Shown piece by piece: positions 1-10,426 of a DNA stretch of 64,000 bases (position 1 is its first letter; each line of letters begins with the position of its first letter). Made by a program: the position numbers and the translations under genes. The notes under the pieces are model-generated. The model saw only the letters and a program-made list of their open reading frames with translations, searched no databases and was not told the origin of the DNA. Source of the DNA: Sabellastarte sp. h YS-2021 (taxonomy: Eukaryota > Annelida > Polychaeta > Sabellida > Sabellidae); contig OZ024930.1 of assembly GCA_964017235.1 (NCBI GenBank), forward strand, positions 24,432,614-24,496,613, given 5' to 3'.

Positions 1-140
1 ACAATGCTGGCGTTCAGTATAGAAAACCAGTGGTTGACTTTTGTGCACTTACACACAAAGTGGTTGATACAAATCTCAGTTCCAGCAAGGTCAAGGACAA
101 TACTGTCAGTTAACAAAAGGTATTTGAATCTCAGAGTGGG

Positions 141-1374
141 TTGGTTAAAACCGGGAAGAATGAGGTATCACGTAGCAAGGATTTCTATTCGGAACCGATG
201 GACAGTTATCCAGATACAGGTACTGTACAGGTCTTTAATGTTTACACAATACCAGTTACAAATAAATACCAGGTACAGGAGATGGACCAGGTCGTGCAAG
301 CAGTTAATGTTCATCAAAATAGTTATACTTGTGATCAGATACTGAAAGGTGGTGGTGTAGTTCGGATGGCCTCACCTCTACCTTCTAAATCGGGTACCCC
401 AGCAGTTGCTGCTGCACCTAATATAGTCCTGGATAAGCAGGATTTGGAAAATCCGGATCCGATGTTGACAATTACAGATGCTCACAATGATACTGCTAAT
501 CTTCCACCAAAATTTTACAAATGCAAAGCTCAGATTGGTACCCAATTCGGTTGCACACCTCTCACTCTAATCTATGTGTATAGAGGCAAGTCCAGAGTAT
601 GGGACCCGGTTCCGGATGTTATCACAGCACATAAGCTCATTAAGTCTACTGGTATTCCCAATTTTGGGGGGTTTGCGGATTCCAGTTAAAACTGATTTGA
701 ATGTCAGTAACTGGAAGGAACATTTGGTCGATTATTTTGACCAGCAGCTGATAGAATTCGGATTTCCCTTGGATTTTGACAGATCCAGAGACCTGCAAAG
801 CACTTTGGTGAATTATGCTTTGGCTTGTTTGTATCCAGATCATGTGGATAGGTATATTAATGAAGAAGTTGGTTCAGATTCTAGACGAACCATTATGGAC
901 TTAAGCTTCCCTAAAGGTTTATCAGTCAATGATGGAGTCCTCAAGGATACATACTTGGGCACCGACTTTCAGATGCATTATCCATCTGTCGATTCCATTA
1001 TATAAACTTTGAATCCAGGGGACATTGGCCTTTTGGGTCTCCAGCACAGGGGTAAGCTGTATCTGGATCTGTCGCTCCCATTCGGATTTCGCTTGGGAGC
1101 TTTTTTTTTAGTAAGATAAACGATGCAGTGAGGTATATTATGAGCAAAAATGGTCATAATGCACTCCTGAACTACATAGATGATCTTTTCTATTGCGGCT
1201 TACCATCCACAATCTTTGATTCTTATCAGTTTCTTCTGGATCTACTCCAAGAGCTGTGACTAGATGTTAGTGTCAAGAAACTTTGCCCACCTAATACAAA
1301 GGTTGTGTGCTTGGGCATACTATTTGATACTATATTTAGAACTGTGTTCATTCCAGATAATAAATTGTAAGAAA
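141..1374 (+). pseudogene. DIRS gag-connector and reverse transcriptase remnant
   Basis: The frame from 141 passes near 670 by frameshift into the frame that reads NFGGFRIPVK and GFPLDFD, then the RT entry RRTIMDLSFPKGLSVNDG (about 880-935). The middle of the RT is missing or scrambled from 1005 to about 1110. It resumes with RYIMSKNG and the catalytic YIDD box at 1173-1184, followed by a stop in QEL* and the DVSVKKLCPPNTK segment. RNA-dependent DNA polymerase is the family role; the breaks rule out function. Confidence 0.8.
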
Positions 1375-1589
1375 TCTGCAGAATATGCCATGGTTGGTCG
1401 GATAAGAGAATAGTAACAAAAATCAGTTACAGACCTTATTAGGTCTCTTATTATATATCACTGATAACACTGATAACCAGACAGTTACATTGACAGGATT
1501 TCTTTAAAGATTTAAACTGGTTCCAGTTGTTCCTTAGTTCATATAATGGGGTTACCTTCTATCTTTAATCTCCACTTCACAAACGTATT

Positions 1590-2000
1590 CATTTAGATGC
1601 CTCTTTGGAAGGCTTGGGAGGTAGTTATGATAATTATGTTTATTCTTTACAGATCCCAAGAGGTTTCAGAGGTTATAATATAGCACATCTAGATATCCTT
1701 AATATAGTCGTTGCCCTCAAGGTTTGGGGCCATGCTTGGGCTAATAAATCCATACAAATTATGTGTGATAATATAGCGGTCGTTGAGGTTCTCTCATATG
1801 GTAGAGCCAAAGATTAAACCATGGCTACTTGTGCTAGAAATGTGTGGCTGTTTGCTGCCATGTTTAATATTAATTTTATAGTTAGCCATATGAAAGGTTC
1901 AGATAACACAGTGGCAGACTTACTGTCCAGGTGGCACCAAACTTCTGATAATTTTCAAAAGCTGTATGATTTGAGTTCCCTGTGTGGTTTGACACACATT
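1590..2000 (+). pseudogene. DIRS RNase H remnant
   Basis: HLDASLEGLGG, then NIAHLDILNIVVALKVWG and CDNIAVVEVLSYGRAKD, followed by an in-frame stop at 1815, then TMATCARNVWLF and HMKGSDNTVADLLSRW. These are the typical segments of the RNase H in DIRS and related elements (first Asp, Glu/Asp helix, DN motif, final NxxADxLSR). The stop inside the domain marks it as inactive. Confidence 0.75.
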
Positions 2001-2059
2001 TGGACCTCGCTTTACTTAATTATGATATTTAGCCAGGTGTTTGTTTTTCAGACTGTAAG

Positions 2060-3007
2060 GTGGCGATGGCTCCGCTGGCTTCCCAGGCATGCAGGAGACT
2101 TTGGTCTGGCTTCCGATTAGCCACATTGAATTCATACCAGAGAATGTTTAAGCTGTTCCTGGCCTTCTTGGTGGTGGAAGTCTCTCTATTAGATATACTG
2201 GCTTTTATGGAGTACCTGGCACAATCTGGTATGTCTCCAGATCATATTACCAACCATATTACTGCAACAAGATCCATGTGCATTGTATATGGCTGCAACA
2301 CATTGTCATTCAGGGACCAAAGAATCCCTTTATTTATTAGATCTTTAAAGTTGACACGTTATTTTTCACCAAAATTGCCTATGATAATGGATGACACATT
2401 GTTGATACGAATTATTACAGCTTCTGTACAGTTGCAGTATATTTACTGGCACTATATTTACTGGCGTTTTTCTCTTTCCTCAGGCTCTCATATATACTGC
2501 CACATTCTGTTCATGCATTTGGTAAAACAAGACAGTTATGTGTTGGTGATGTTATTTTTTCAGACAACAGGGTTGTAATACTACTTAAATGGTCCAAGAC
2601 CTTTCAGGACCGCATCAAGACCACCGTTTTAGATATTCCTTCTTTAGGTTCTTCAGCAGTCTGTCCTGTGAGAGCCTTAACAGTCATGCTGGACAAATTT
2701 CCTTCCAGTGTTGATTCTCCTCTTTTTCAGATCCCACATTGCCAGGTACTACAGCCTCTTACTGATTCGGCTGCTAGAAAACATCTTAAAAGTTTATCTG
2801 CATTGTTGGGTCTCCCAAGGTCCCTAACTTTCCACTTCTGATTTTCGTTGGGGTGGGGCTTCCTGGGCCTTTGCGAGAGGGGTTCCTGTTCAAGAGATAC
2901 AGGCCCAAGGCACTTGGTCCTCCAACTGCATATGGAGGTACATTAATCCCCCTCCTTCGCATTATTCTCAAGTGTCCCATGCCTTTAGATCACACTTATT
3001 TACCTAG
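2060..3007 (+). pseudogene. DIRS tyrosine recombinase remnant
   Basis: The N-terminal core-binding part reads ATLNSYQRMFKLFLAFLV. A stop at 2576-2578 precedes ILLKWSKTFQDRIKT, SLGSSAVCPVRAL and SPLFQIP. Around 2835 the frame changes into FRWGGASWAF, QAQGTWSSN and IWRYIN, with the probable nucleophile Tyr codon at 2939-2941. The usual HSFRRSG box is damaged here; the copy at 14285 keeps it. The family integrates circular DIRS cDNA; this copy cannot. Confidence 0.75.
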
Positions 3008-3065
3008 CCTTCTCCTCTGTCCTACCTCTACTGTGTGTTTGGGGATCTGTAAATTGCCAGATTAA

Positions 3066-3640
3066 CAGTAGTTTACAACTTATTTTATAACCTTTCAATC
3101 TTTTATCACCTTTTAACCTTGGACCTGTACTATCTACCGACTTTAACCTCAGTTTGACCCAACCTTTGACTGGTCATTTGCTTATTGGAATGGTGATCTC
3201 ATTTTCCCGTTATTACCTGCATCTGTGCTGTAATCAGTTCTTTCACAGGTGATTTACTCATGTTACTGTAGGATCAAAGCTCACGATCGGTTTAGCATAA
3301 CTACCTTTGACCTTGTAGTGGTTGACCCTTGACCTCTCAGGGTATTGTTTCCACCTATCACTCGGGTTCGGATGGTTTTTACCTTGCCTTTGGGTCATTA
3401 GCTTGTGAGACTTAACCGGAGTGAAATATAATGGTTATATCACAATTTGACCTTGGGGTCTGGGTAGTTAATTGGACCTTGACCTCTTGGAGTAATTGTT
3501 TCACTTCTCACTTGGGTTTGGATCTCTTGGCCTTATTGTATAGAATTCCACCTGGGTGAATTATTATGGTCATGTGAAAGTTTGACCTTGGGGTCAGGGT
3601 TATGCATATTTCGAGTCATTGGGTCGGGGGTATGTACATA
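3066..3640 (+). repeat. Degenerate tandem repeat rich in TTGACCTTGGGGTC
   Basis: Downstream of the DIRS element the phrase TTGACCTTGGGGTC recurs near 3448 and 3580. A longer unit (GACC-TTGACCTCT...TTGTTTC-ACTT-TCACT-GGGTT-GGAT) recurs near 3325 and 3475. The unit is roughly 130-150 bases and poorly conserved. No coding sequence is seen. It may belong to the 3' end of the DIRS element or be an older satellite. Confidence 0.5.
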
Positions 3641-3958
3641 TATATATATGATGTCATAATGTCACCTTTCATCAAAGTTTATATGTATTTTATTATGTCC
3701 TCATTTAATACCTTGTTATATGATGTCTCTACAATCATTTTATTTATTTATTTTATTTTATTTCAGGATTCGTACACAGAGTACATAGAACTTTACAAGT
3801 TTTAAATAAAAAATAACAGAACAGAAAAGAACACACATCAAAAATTATAAACATAGTTACATTCTATTTACATGATCACATTGAAATTATTTAGTAGTAA
3901 CATGTATCTGTTGTATAATAAAATATATAATTCCATTGCTTGTTTATTGGGGGGACAC

Positions 3959-4170
3959 AGGGGCCACGGTGGCAGAGTGGTAACACTCTCGCCTCCCACC
4001 TCTGAAGCCAGGGTTCAGTTCCCGGCACGGCCTCAAGTGAGAAAGCTGGTAGTTGCTTGCCGTTGGTCGGCAGTTTACAGTACAGAACCCTGACAAATTC
4101 TCACCTGGGTTGTCAAAAAAAAATTTTGAGACAATGTCATCCACTGAGGGGAACCTTAACACAAATTTGA
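3959..4170 (+). repeat. tRNA-derived SINE, alternate 3' tail
   Basis: The head carries an A-box-like TGGCAGAGTGG (3970-3980) and a B-box-like GGGTTCAGTTCCC (about 4011-4023). The body GCTTGCCGTTGGTCGGCAG is shared with the copies at 4954, 16980 and 45448. After GAACCCTGACAAA the sequence departs from the other copies and runs into AAAAAAAAATTTTGAGACAATG, so it is truncated or joined to a different tail. Confidence 0.75.
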
Positions 4171-4909
4171 TACCATCAAATTGACATTAATTTACCTTGT
4201 CATTCAATGAATTACCATAAAGGTATTATAGGTTCAGAAAGACCCTATGATTATCGATGCATTGGGATCAGGTGAACAGTGGTGAATGGCTTGATTCGAT
4301 CCTATTGGCTGGGACAATAATACCCCATGCTTGATCTCTTTCACCAGGTACTGTTTACCCTCCTGATTGTACTATATGCTGAAAATTGATTTGTGATCCT
4401 TGTATTATTTTAGTCACTGGGAGATTCAATTGAAAGAGGAAACCCAAATTTGAGATATTGCAAAATCTTCTTATGAGGACATTCAGAAAGGTGTTTTGCC
4501 CGTGCATCTATGTTTAGGCCTGAATTGATGGGAAATCTAGCCTGTTGTATTTGGGTTTCTGTATTTTAATAATTTTAGCAAAACTGATACATGGTTCAGT
4601 TGAGTCAATGGTTATAGGTTCACTATCTTGGCCCCTAAACCAGAAATCACTTTGTTCGTGAAGGAAGAATCCCCTAGTCTTGCCAGGTGAAGAATAATCT
4701 CTGAGGGAAAGGTCATTGGTATAAGTGTCACTCTCAAGTTTTAAGTTACCCTGAATTAGTGGTAAAGTCTGGGGAAGCTGTGAACTGAATTGGTTGATTT
4801 GGTTGTTAGTTTTGATGTTAGTAATGGTATCTCCACTCTTAAAATCACACTTTGTAACATTACCTTCATCAGCAGTACAATCTGCTTGTTCAATAAGTCC
4901 ATCAATCAG

Positions 4910-5350
4910 TTCATGTAAGGGGAAGGTCAAAGGTGATATGTTGATGCATAATATATTTTTTTTTTTGGGGGGGGGGTTACGTCGCTTTCAACACTGTACA
5001 GGTCATATCACGACGGGTAGTTGGAAGGACAGAGGAAACCAGTACATACAGTTTGTCAGGGTTCTGTACTGTAAACTGCCGACCAACGGCAAGCAACTAC
5101 CAGCTTTCCCACTTGAGGCTGTGCGGGGAATCGAACCCCGGCCTCAGAGGTGAGAGGCGAGAGTGTTACCACTCTGCCACCGTTGCCCCGTTGATGCATA
5201 ATAAGCTATAAAAGATACATTATAGACTGAAGCATTTTATTTACATGTTAGCATTCAAAAGAACTAAGATTTTAAAATTAACCATGAATTTTAAAATATT
5301 GACCCATACAGGTGTACCATACTCAGGTTTACAACACACAATGACTACCA
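4910..5350 (+). repeat. Older dispersed repeat (copy A), split by the SINE
   Basis: Sequence on both sides of the SINE (GGTCAAAGGTGATATGTT left; TTTTATTTACATGTTAGCAT, TAAGATTTTAAAATTAA, TTTTAAAATATTGACCCATA right) matches 47345-47535 base for base over most of its length. The second copy has no SINE, which confirms the insertion. The repeat has no coding potential I can see. Confidence 0.75.
4954..5189 (-). repeat. Full-length tRNA-derived SINE with 14-bp target-site duplication
   Basis: The tRNA-like head is at the right (complement of TGGCAGAGTGG near 5168-5180, B-box GGGGTTCGATTCCCC near 5130-5145). The conserved 3' domain and a C/A-rich tail are at the left (poly-T then poly-G on the plus strand, 4955-4976). 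The 14-bp direct repeat GTTGATGCATAATA flanks it at 4940-4953 and 5190-5203, showing LINE-machinery insertion. It interrupts an older dispersed repeat also present at 47340-47530. Confidence 0.9.
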
Positions 5351-5430
5351 TACAGGTTAACCCCAAAACACACACAATGACTACCATACAGGTTAACCCC
5401 AAAATGGGAGAACTCCCTTAGGCGAGACCC
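5333..5430 (+). repeat. Short tandem duplication and hairpin
   Basis: ACACACAATGACTACCATACAGGTTAACCCCAAAA occurs twice in direct succession (about 5336-5404). Just after it CCCTTAGG...CCTAAGGG (about 5416-5440) could form a hairpin with an 8-bp stem. A related pair, CCCTTTGG and CAAAGGGG, lies near 5551-5580. Confidence 0.6.
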
Positions 5431-7639
5431 ACCTAAGGGGTCCTAGTCAAAGCCGAAATTTTCTGTAATCATATGAAATCTGGAAAATTCTTCAGCATAC
5501 AAAAATAAGTCTCAATATACCCAAGGCCTACATCTATCCTAATGGAGACCTCCCTTTGGTGAGACTAAGTCAAAGGGGTCCCAGCCAAGGGTGCAAGGTG
5601 ATCAGATAATCTGGTCAATCAGATCAATGCCTGTGTGATCAATACAGGTCCGAATAGCCAGATGTCAAAGCCAATCTAAGATTGGATCGCTTCATACTCC
5701 CTGACACAGTAGGGATACCTGAGATAGGGGTGTGCCTCTGTACTAGCGGTGGGTTGGTGGGTAAAATTCTTGACCCATTCACTTTGACTTCAAATTCAAA
5801 TGTGAGAAAGTTAATGGCAAAGGGCGGGCTAATGAAGCATGAAGGCCCCTGATTGGATATCAATAGTAAATAGAGGGAAAGACAGGTAGACCTAACAAAA
5901 TTTATAAAATTAAGGTACCCCACAAACTGCCATAGTAGGCTCCTACATAGCCGTACTGACAAAACTGATGTCATTTATTGCTCATAAGTCATACTAAAAC
6001 GATCAAAATAAAAACAATATTTCTTGTTGTTCTGATACACAATGCTTGGGTCAGTGTGACCACCACCATAAGGGCCATTAGGTCCTGTCACTAGAAATGC
6101 AAAAAAGCTCATAATATGTACCTGACCAGAGAGAATGTAGCTACAAGGGTTTATGCTGAAGTATTGAAATTCATGATCTGGCCATAGGAAAGCCCAATTA
6201 CAGGCCCCAGTTTCACTGTTTAAATTTAATACCAACACTGATGTGAATTCAGCCATGATGTGTTGAGTAAAATCCACTCTATAACGGTGGCTTTTTTTCC
6301 ATGACAATTGGGAGTGATTTTATTTTTTTTAGCTTACATCAGCATTACCACCCTTAAACCCGGGTTGTACTTGCCTGACTAAACTCTAATACGTCTTCAT
6401 TTCTTTGTCAAACATATGACTACATTTGAAGTGCTTGTGTGTTAGTAATAAGATTAGTATTTGATACAACTAACTAGATACCACCATTAGACATCATATG
6501 GGCCTGTGGGGATGTGCCCTCATAACGACTCATCAGACAGATATCTTGGAAAGCCTGCTAAAACATTTGAAAAACATCATCTGAATATGGATATGTAACA
6601 TTAACACAAATGATATTCAATGCTGTATCAATATGCACATTTACGTTATGCTTTACATCATCATTATGAATACTCATGGCACTTCCACACACATTAATTT
6701 CATACACATTGATGTTATTTAACAAACTTGTAGTAAAAATACTTGTGGTAATGCTTGCTTCAGTAAAACTGGGTCCTGGATTTGGTGAATAGTACTTTAT
6801 TGGCCTATAGCCCACTGAGGTTAAGTCAAATTATAATGCACAATACACTTCCTTCCATTAGATCCATGATAGCCCGCATATTATTCAAGCAATGCACTGG
6901 TTATGTCAGTGGTGTTATATTGTCCAGAACGTCGTGACATGGGCTGCTTACCTTGTAAGACTTGATTCTAGGTCTGGATGTCATAGGATGATCAGACGTT
7001 TGATACTGCCTCCAAGATCATGGGGTTCTGCCTTAAAACGTCCACTCCAGGTAACATGGAGTCCCTTTGTGAATCTTATGTGTGTGAGGGGCGAGTGATG
7101 CCAGTGTCCCCTAGTGGGTTTAAGGAAGGAAGAGATCCATGCCCATAATGTTGTTGGTTAATATGTGTCACATGATAATTTGAGGGGGCAGAACACTGGA
7201 ACCTGAGTGATTGACTGTTCTCATTGGGTGAATCCATATGGTGGGAGTGTAACCAAAGCCTAACAGGTGTCACATTAAGTGATTGATTTCTCTCTATTTG
7301 TTCTACCCATTGATTATCGCTTTCGTTAAATCATCAATTTTCCCAAAATATAGCAATGTGGCTTCGTTGACTGTGTCTTGGTAGGCTGGGCCAGAATCAG
7401 CTAGAGAAGAGGGTGAAATATGAACATTACTTACAGTCCTTTTTGTAATTTCTTGAATGTAAGAGGCATAATTGTCCGTGGTCCTTTTAGCCCTGAATGT
7501 GTTAATCCTGGCCCTGACTGATGCCGTCACTTTCTTCCTGGCATTTGAAATACATACATATAAAGAATCAATGGAAAAATTATGATAATTAGTGTTTGTG
7601 TTTTTAAGCGTGAGCTCTGGTGAGGCTTGCACTTCTAGG

Positions 7640-9060
7640 GATCACTTTTTTTTCTTTTTCTCTCAATTTCTGTGAGGGTTTGTCTTCAGGCTAAAACTTT
7701 ACCTTGTGAAGACAGCTAGTTGTTTGTTGATGTTGACCTTGTGCTTGAAAACTAGTAAATTGGATCATGTTTGCATGAGTGTGCTTATTCATACATTAAT
7801 ATTCATATTGTTATGTCCTTCATGTCCCTTTCACACTACAGGATGCCCCTGTCCTTAAACTACCATCCGAGATTTGTATGGCACCCTGTGACACAGTGGT
7901 AAAGCGCATTCTACAGAAGTTTTAAAAAGTTTAAAATTTCCGCCTCTGAATTCGGTACCATATGCATGTGCAGACAATTTTGCGCATGCGCACATGAATT
8001 TCTTATAATAGTAGCCAAAGGTGTGGTCCATGGTATACTTAAGGTTATGATTCGGTTACCTTTCTGTGTAATAGGTGAGTAACAGTAATGGATGTTTCAC
8101 TACTGTGTCGAGAGGTCACATACAAATCTCAAACGGTATAATGTCTATAGCTGTGAATTACACTGCCTGTAGTATGAACAACTTGGATCAAATGGGGCAA
8201 TCTGGGATGCGGTTCTGCCACTGAGTAAAACTTTTATCAGTGGAACATACTTCCTGTAGTGTGAAAGGAGCATTACAACAATAAAATTAATTGTTACACC
8301 TGAAATATATTGCACTCTCAAAAACCTTTTTCTATGTTTCTTTTCTAAGTTATCAGCAATTGCACTGTATCTCATCGATAGCAGACATGGGAACCAACAC
8401 ACTTGTTCACTGAAATTGCCATTATCTTGTCCCATACATGAAGACATTAAGTGATCATAGACAGGGGTAAGCTCTTTATTTTCGCCCATTTTTCCTATGT
8501 TACTTTAATTCTGACTTATTTTGACACATCGAAATATCCTGGTATTTGTTACATATTTTATAATTAGACAACTACAAGGCAATACAACCTTTAGAAGGAA
8601 TTGGGTAAATATGAAAATGATAGATATGCAGACATAATGATTGAATTTGAATAGAGGGGCCATAGATTTTATTGGAGACCTTATTCACTGACCCCTTGCA
8701 TGAATACTTTCTAGTTTTCAGTAATGTTCTTGTGTGTTGCTAAACCTTTGTTCTTGATGTCCACCCAACTTTGTCAAAATGAGTAAATATTTTTGTGACC
8801 TTATAGATAACAACTTACATTTCACAAATTTAATACACCTGATGAAGATTTGATTTAAGCCAGGGACTGGCAGAATGACTAATATACTCGCATTTTTCCA
8901 TAAGTCAGGTTATTCATGAGAACATTGGACCTAATATTTGTTTGGAAAATAATATCATTATGTACAGTGCAATAGCGTAGCCAACTAGAGTGCATTGCTC
9001 TACTCAATTAACAAAATTAACCACTCGAACATTACCCCAGTAAACATTTTTGAGTTATTC
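7640..9060. other. Non-coding stretch with a tRNA-like fragment and a 31-bp direct repeat
   Basis: No gene is seen. Near 7880-7910 ACACAGTGGTAAAGCGCATTC resembles the head of a tRNA-derived repeat. TGCGCATGCGCA at 7981-7992 is a perfect palindrome. GTTTCACTACTGTGTCGAGAGGTCACATACA (8094-8124) recurs with one mismatch at 9072-9102. Confidence 0.5.
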
Positions 9061-9071
9061 AAACGTTTGAG

Positions 9072-9240
9072 GTTTCGCTACTGTGTCGAGAGGTCACATA
9101 CATGGCGTTCTCCGTGATGTCAACAATTGCTATGGATAAGGACAATGATTTTTATGACTATGCTTATGATGTTGCGCCTTAGAGTCTGTCACTTTGGCAG
9201 AGATTAAGCGCTATAAAAGTTGAATTGGAATTGGAATTGA
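9072..9240 (+). repeat. Dispersed repeat fragment ending in TTGAATTGGAATTGG
   Basis: The stretch GATGTTGCGCCTTAG...AAGCGCTATAAAAGTTGAATTGGAATTGGAATTGA has the look of a dispersed-repeat 3' end with a short tandem tail. It directly follows the second copy of the 31-bp direct repeat. The family is not identified. Confidence 0.4.
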
Positions 9241-10100
9241 AAGGAAACGTTTTATGAAGGTTAAAAATGATGGATACAAAAGCCATTTACAATAGAATGT
9301 TTTCGAAACATTTTATGTGAACTGTATATTAAACGTTTAATGACAAATGTTGCAAATGAACATAATAATGCCTCAATAATAATGGGGTCAGAGGTCAAAT
9401 TGAAAATCTATTTAAGTTGCTCACTTATGAAAAATTTATTTTTATGTCTAAAATTGTAAGATAGTGGATTTAAGATTGTGCCCCATTCAATGATTACTTT
9501 TAGGGATTGTATGTGGGGCAATTTTGACAAACTCCTCTAAAATCCTTTATTATTGTTCACTGCCATCTTTGTTTTGAAATGTTTGAGGGTAAAAGTAAAA
9601 AAACTTTCTGCGTTAAAAACGTCTGTTAAAGAATGTTTTCAAAACATTTGACAGAAAACATTTCAAAAACTTCTTAAAATGAAAACCAGTTATTAAACGT
9701 TTGTAAAACATTTTCAGAGCAAAGATTTACAAAACATTGTCAACAAATCTGTACTGTTATCAAACATTTCATGATGAATATTTGAAAAACATTTTCAGCA
9801 TAACATTCGTTTCTTCAGATATTTTATAAATGTTTAACAAATGTTTCCAGGTTAACCTAGTTTCTTTTAACCTAGTTATTTTATAAACTTTTAATAAATA
9901 TATTTCAGCAAAAACGTTTGTATAGAGAATGTTTATAAAATGGTGTTTAAACATTACAGTGTGAATGTTTACTTGCAAATGTTTAGTAAGAAAGGGTTTA
10001 AATGGGTATTGAAAACGTTTTAGTAAACGTTTAAACATTTTTATGTTGACTGGGACTTTTTATAGTTCATGAATTGTTTGAAACGTTTGAACACAAATTT
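9236..10100. repeat. Dense AAACGTTT/AAACATTT repeat tract
   Basis: The motif AAACGTTT and its variants (AAACATTT, AAATGTTT) occurs dozens of times on both strands, often within 20-40 bases of each other, with the spacing irregular. Because the core is palindromic it appears the same on both strands. It reads like an old satellite or the inside of a palindrome-rich transposon. There is no coding sequence. Confidence 0.6.
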
Positions 10101-10426
10101 GAACACAAAATACTAACTAATATCAAATATTTTATTTCTTTATTATAATGACGTGTGTATTCAAACATATTATAAAAATAGAGGTCTTAAAATAAACACT
10201 TACACCTAGCCCACTATGGGGTTTATGAGCTACTCTAATTACAAATATATATATAACTACGTATATATGAGTCATTGTTTAAGTTTCAACCATACAGAAT
10301 ACATCTTCCATAATAGCAAACAGTTTCATTATCTTGTGAATAGATAGCATCTTTCCTTTCTTTCGTGCATACTTTGTGTATTTGTTACATATATTTTTCA
10401 ACTTTAAAGATTCCTAATTTTCAGAC

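Larger units (their letters stand above)
1..3007 (+). mobile_element. DIRS-type tyrosine-recombinase retrotransposon, decayed, left end outside the window
   Basis: Domain order is gag-like/connector, reverse transcriptase, RNase H, tyrosine recombinase, the DIRS layout; no DDE integrase or long terminal repeat is seen. Several frameshifts and stops separate the domains, so the copy is dead. It shares GFPLDFD and the DLS/DLN-P-G-SVN reverse-transcriptase entry motif with the second element at 14285-18369. The last recognisable codons end at TAG 3005-3007. The terminal inverted repeats and internal complementary region of DIRS elements were not identified. Confidence 0.85.
4514..7632 (-). pseudogene. 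Cluster of unidentified minus-strand ORF remnants
   Basis: Going leftward, several minus-strand open stretches follow one another: 7632-7303 (109 residues, polar, ISNARKKVTASVRARINTF), 7273-7076, 6815-6558, 6307-5975 (110 residues, with FFAFLVTGPNGPYGGGHTDP), 5974-5639 and 4930-4514 (138 residues, GKTRGFFLHEQSDFWFRGQD). They alternate frames and are separated by stops, which fits one decayed coding unit, probably a mobile element or viral relic, rather than separate genes. I recognise no family. Chance ORFs are a real alternative for some of them. Confidence 0.25.

Noticed and set aside
3959-4040. Possible functional tRNA gene
   Set aside because: A- and B-box-like motifs are present, but the same sequence recurs with a SINE body and target duplications, and no proper cloverleaf with a clean acceptor stem was found.
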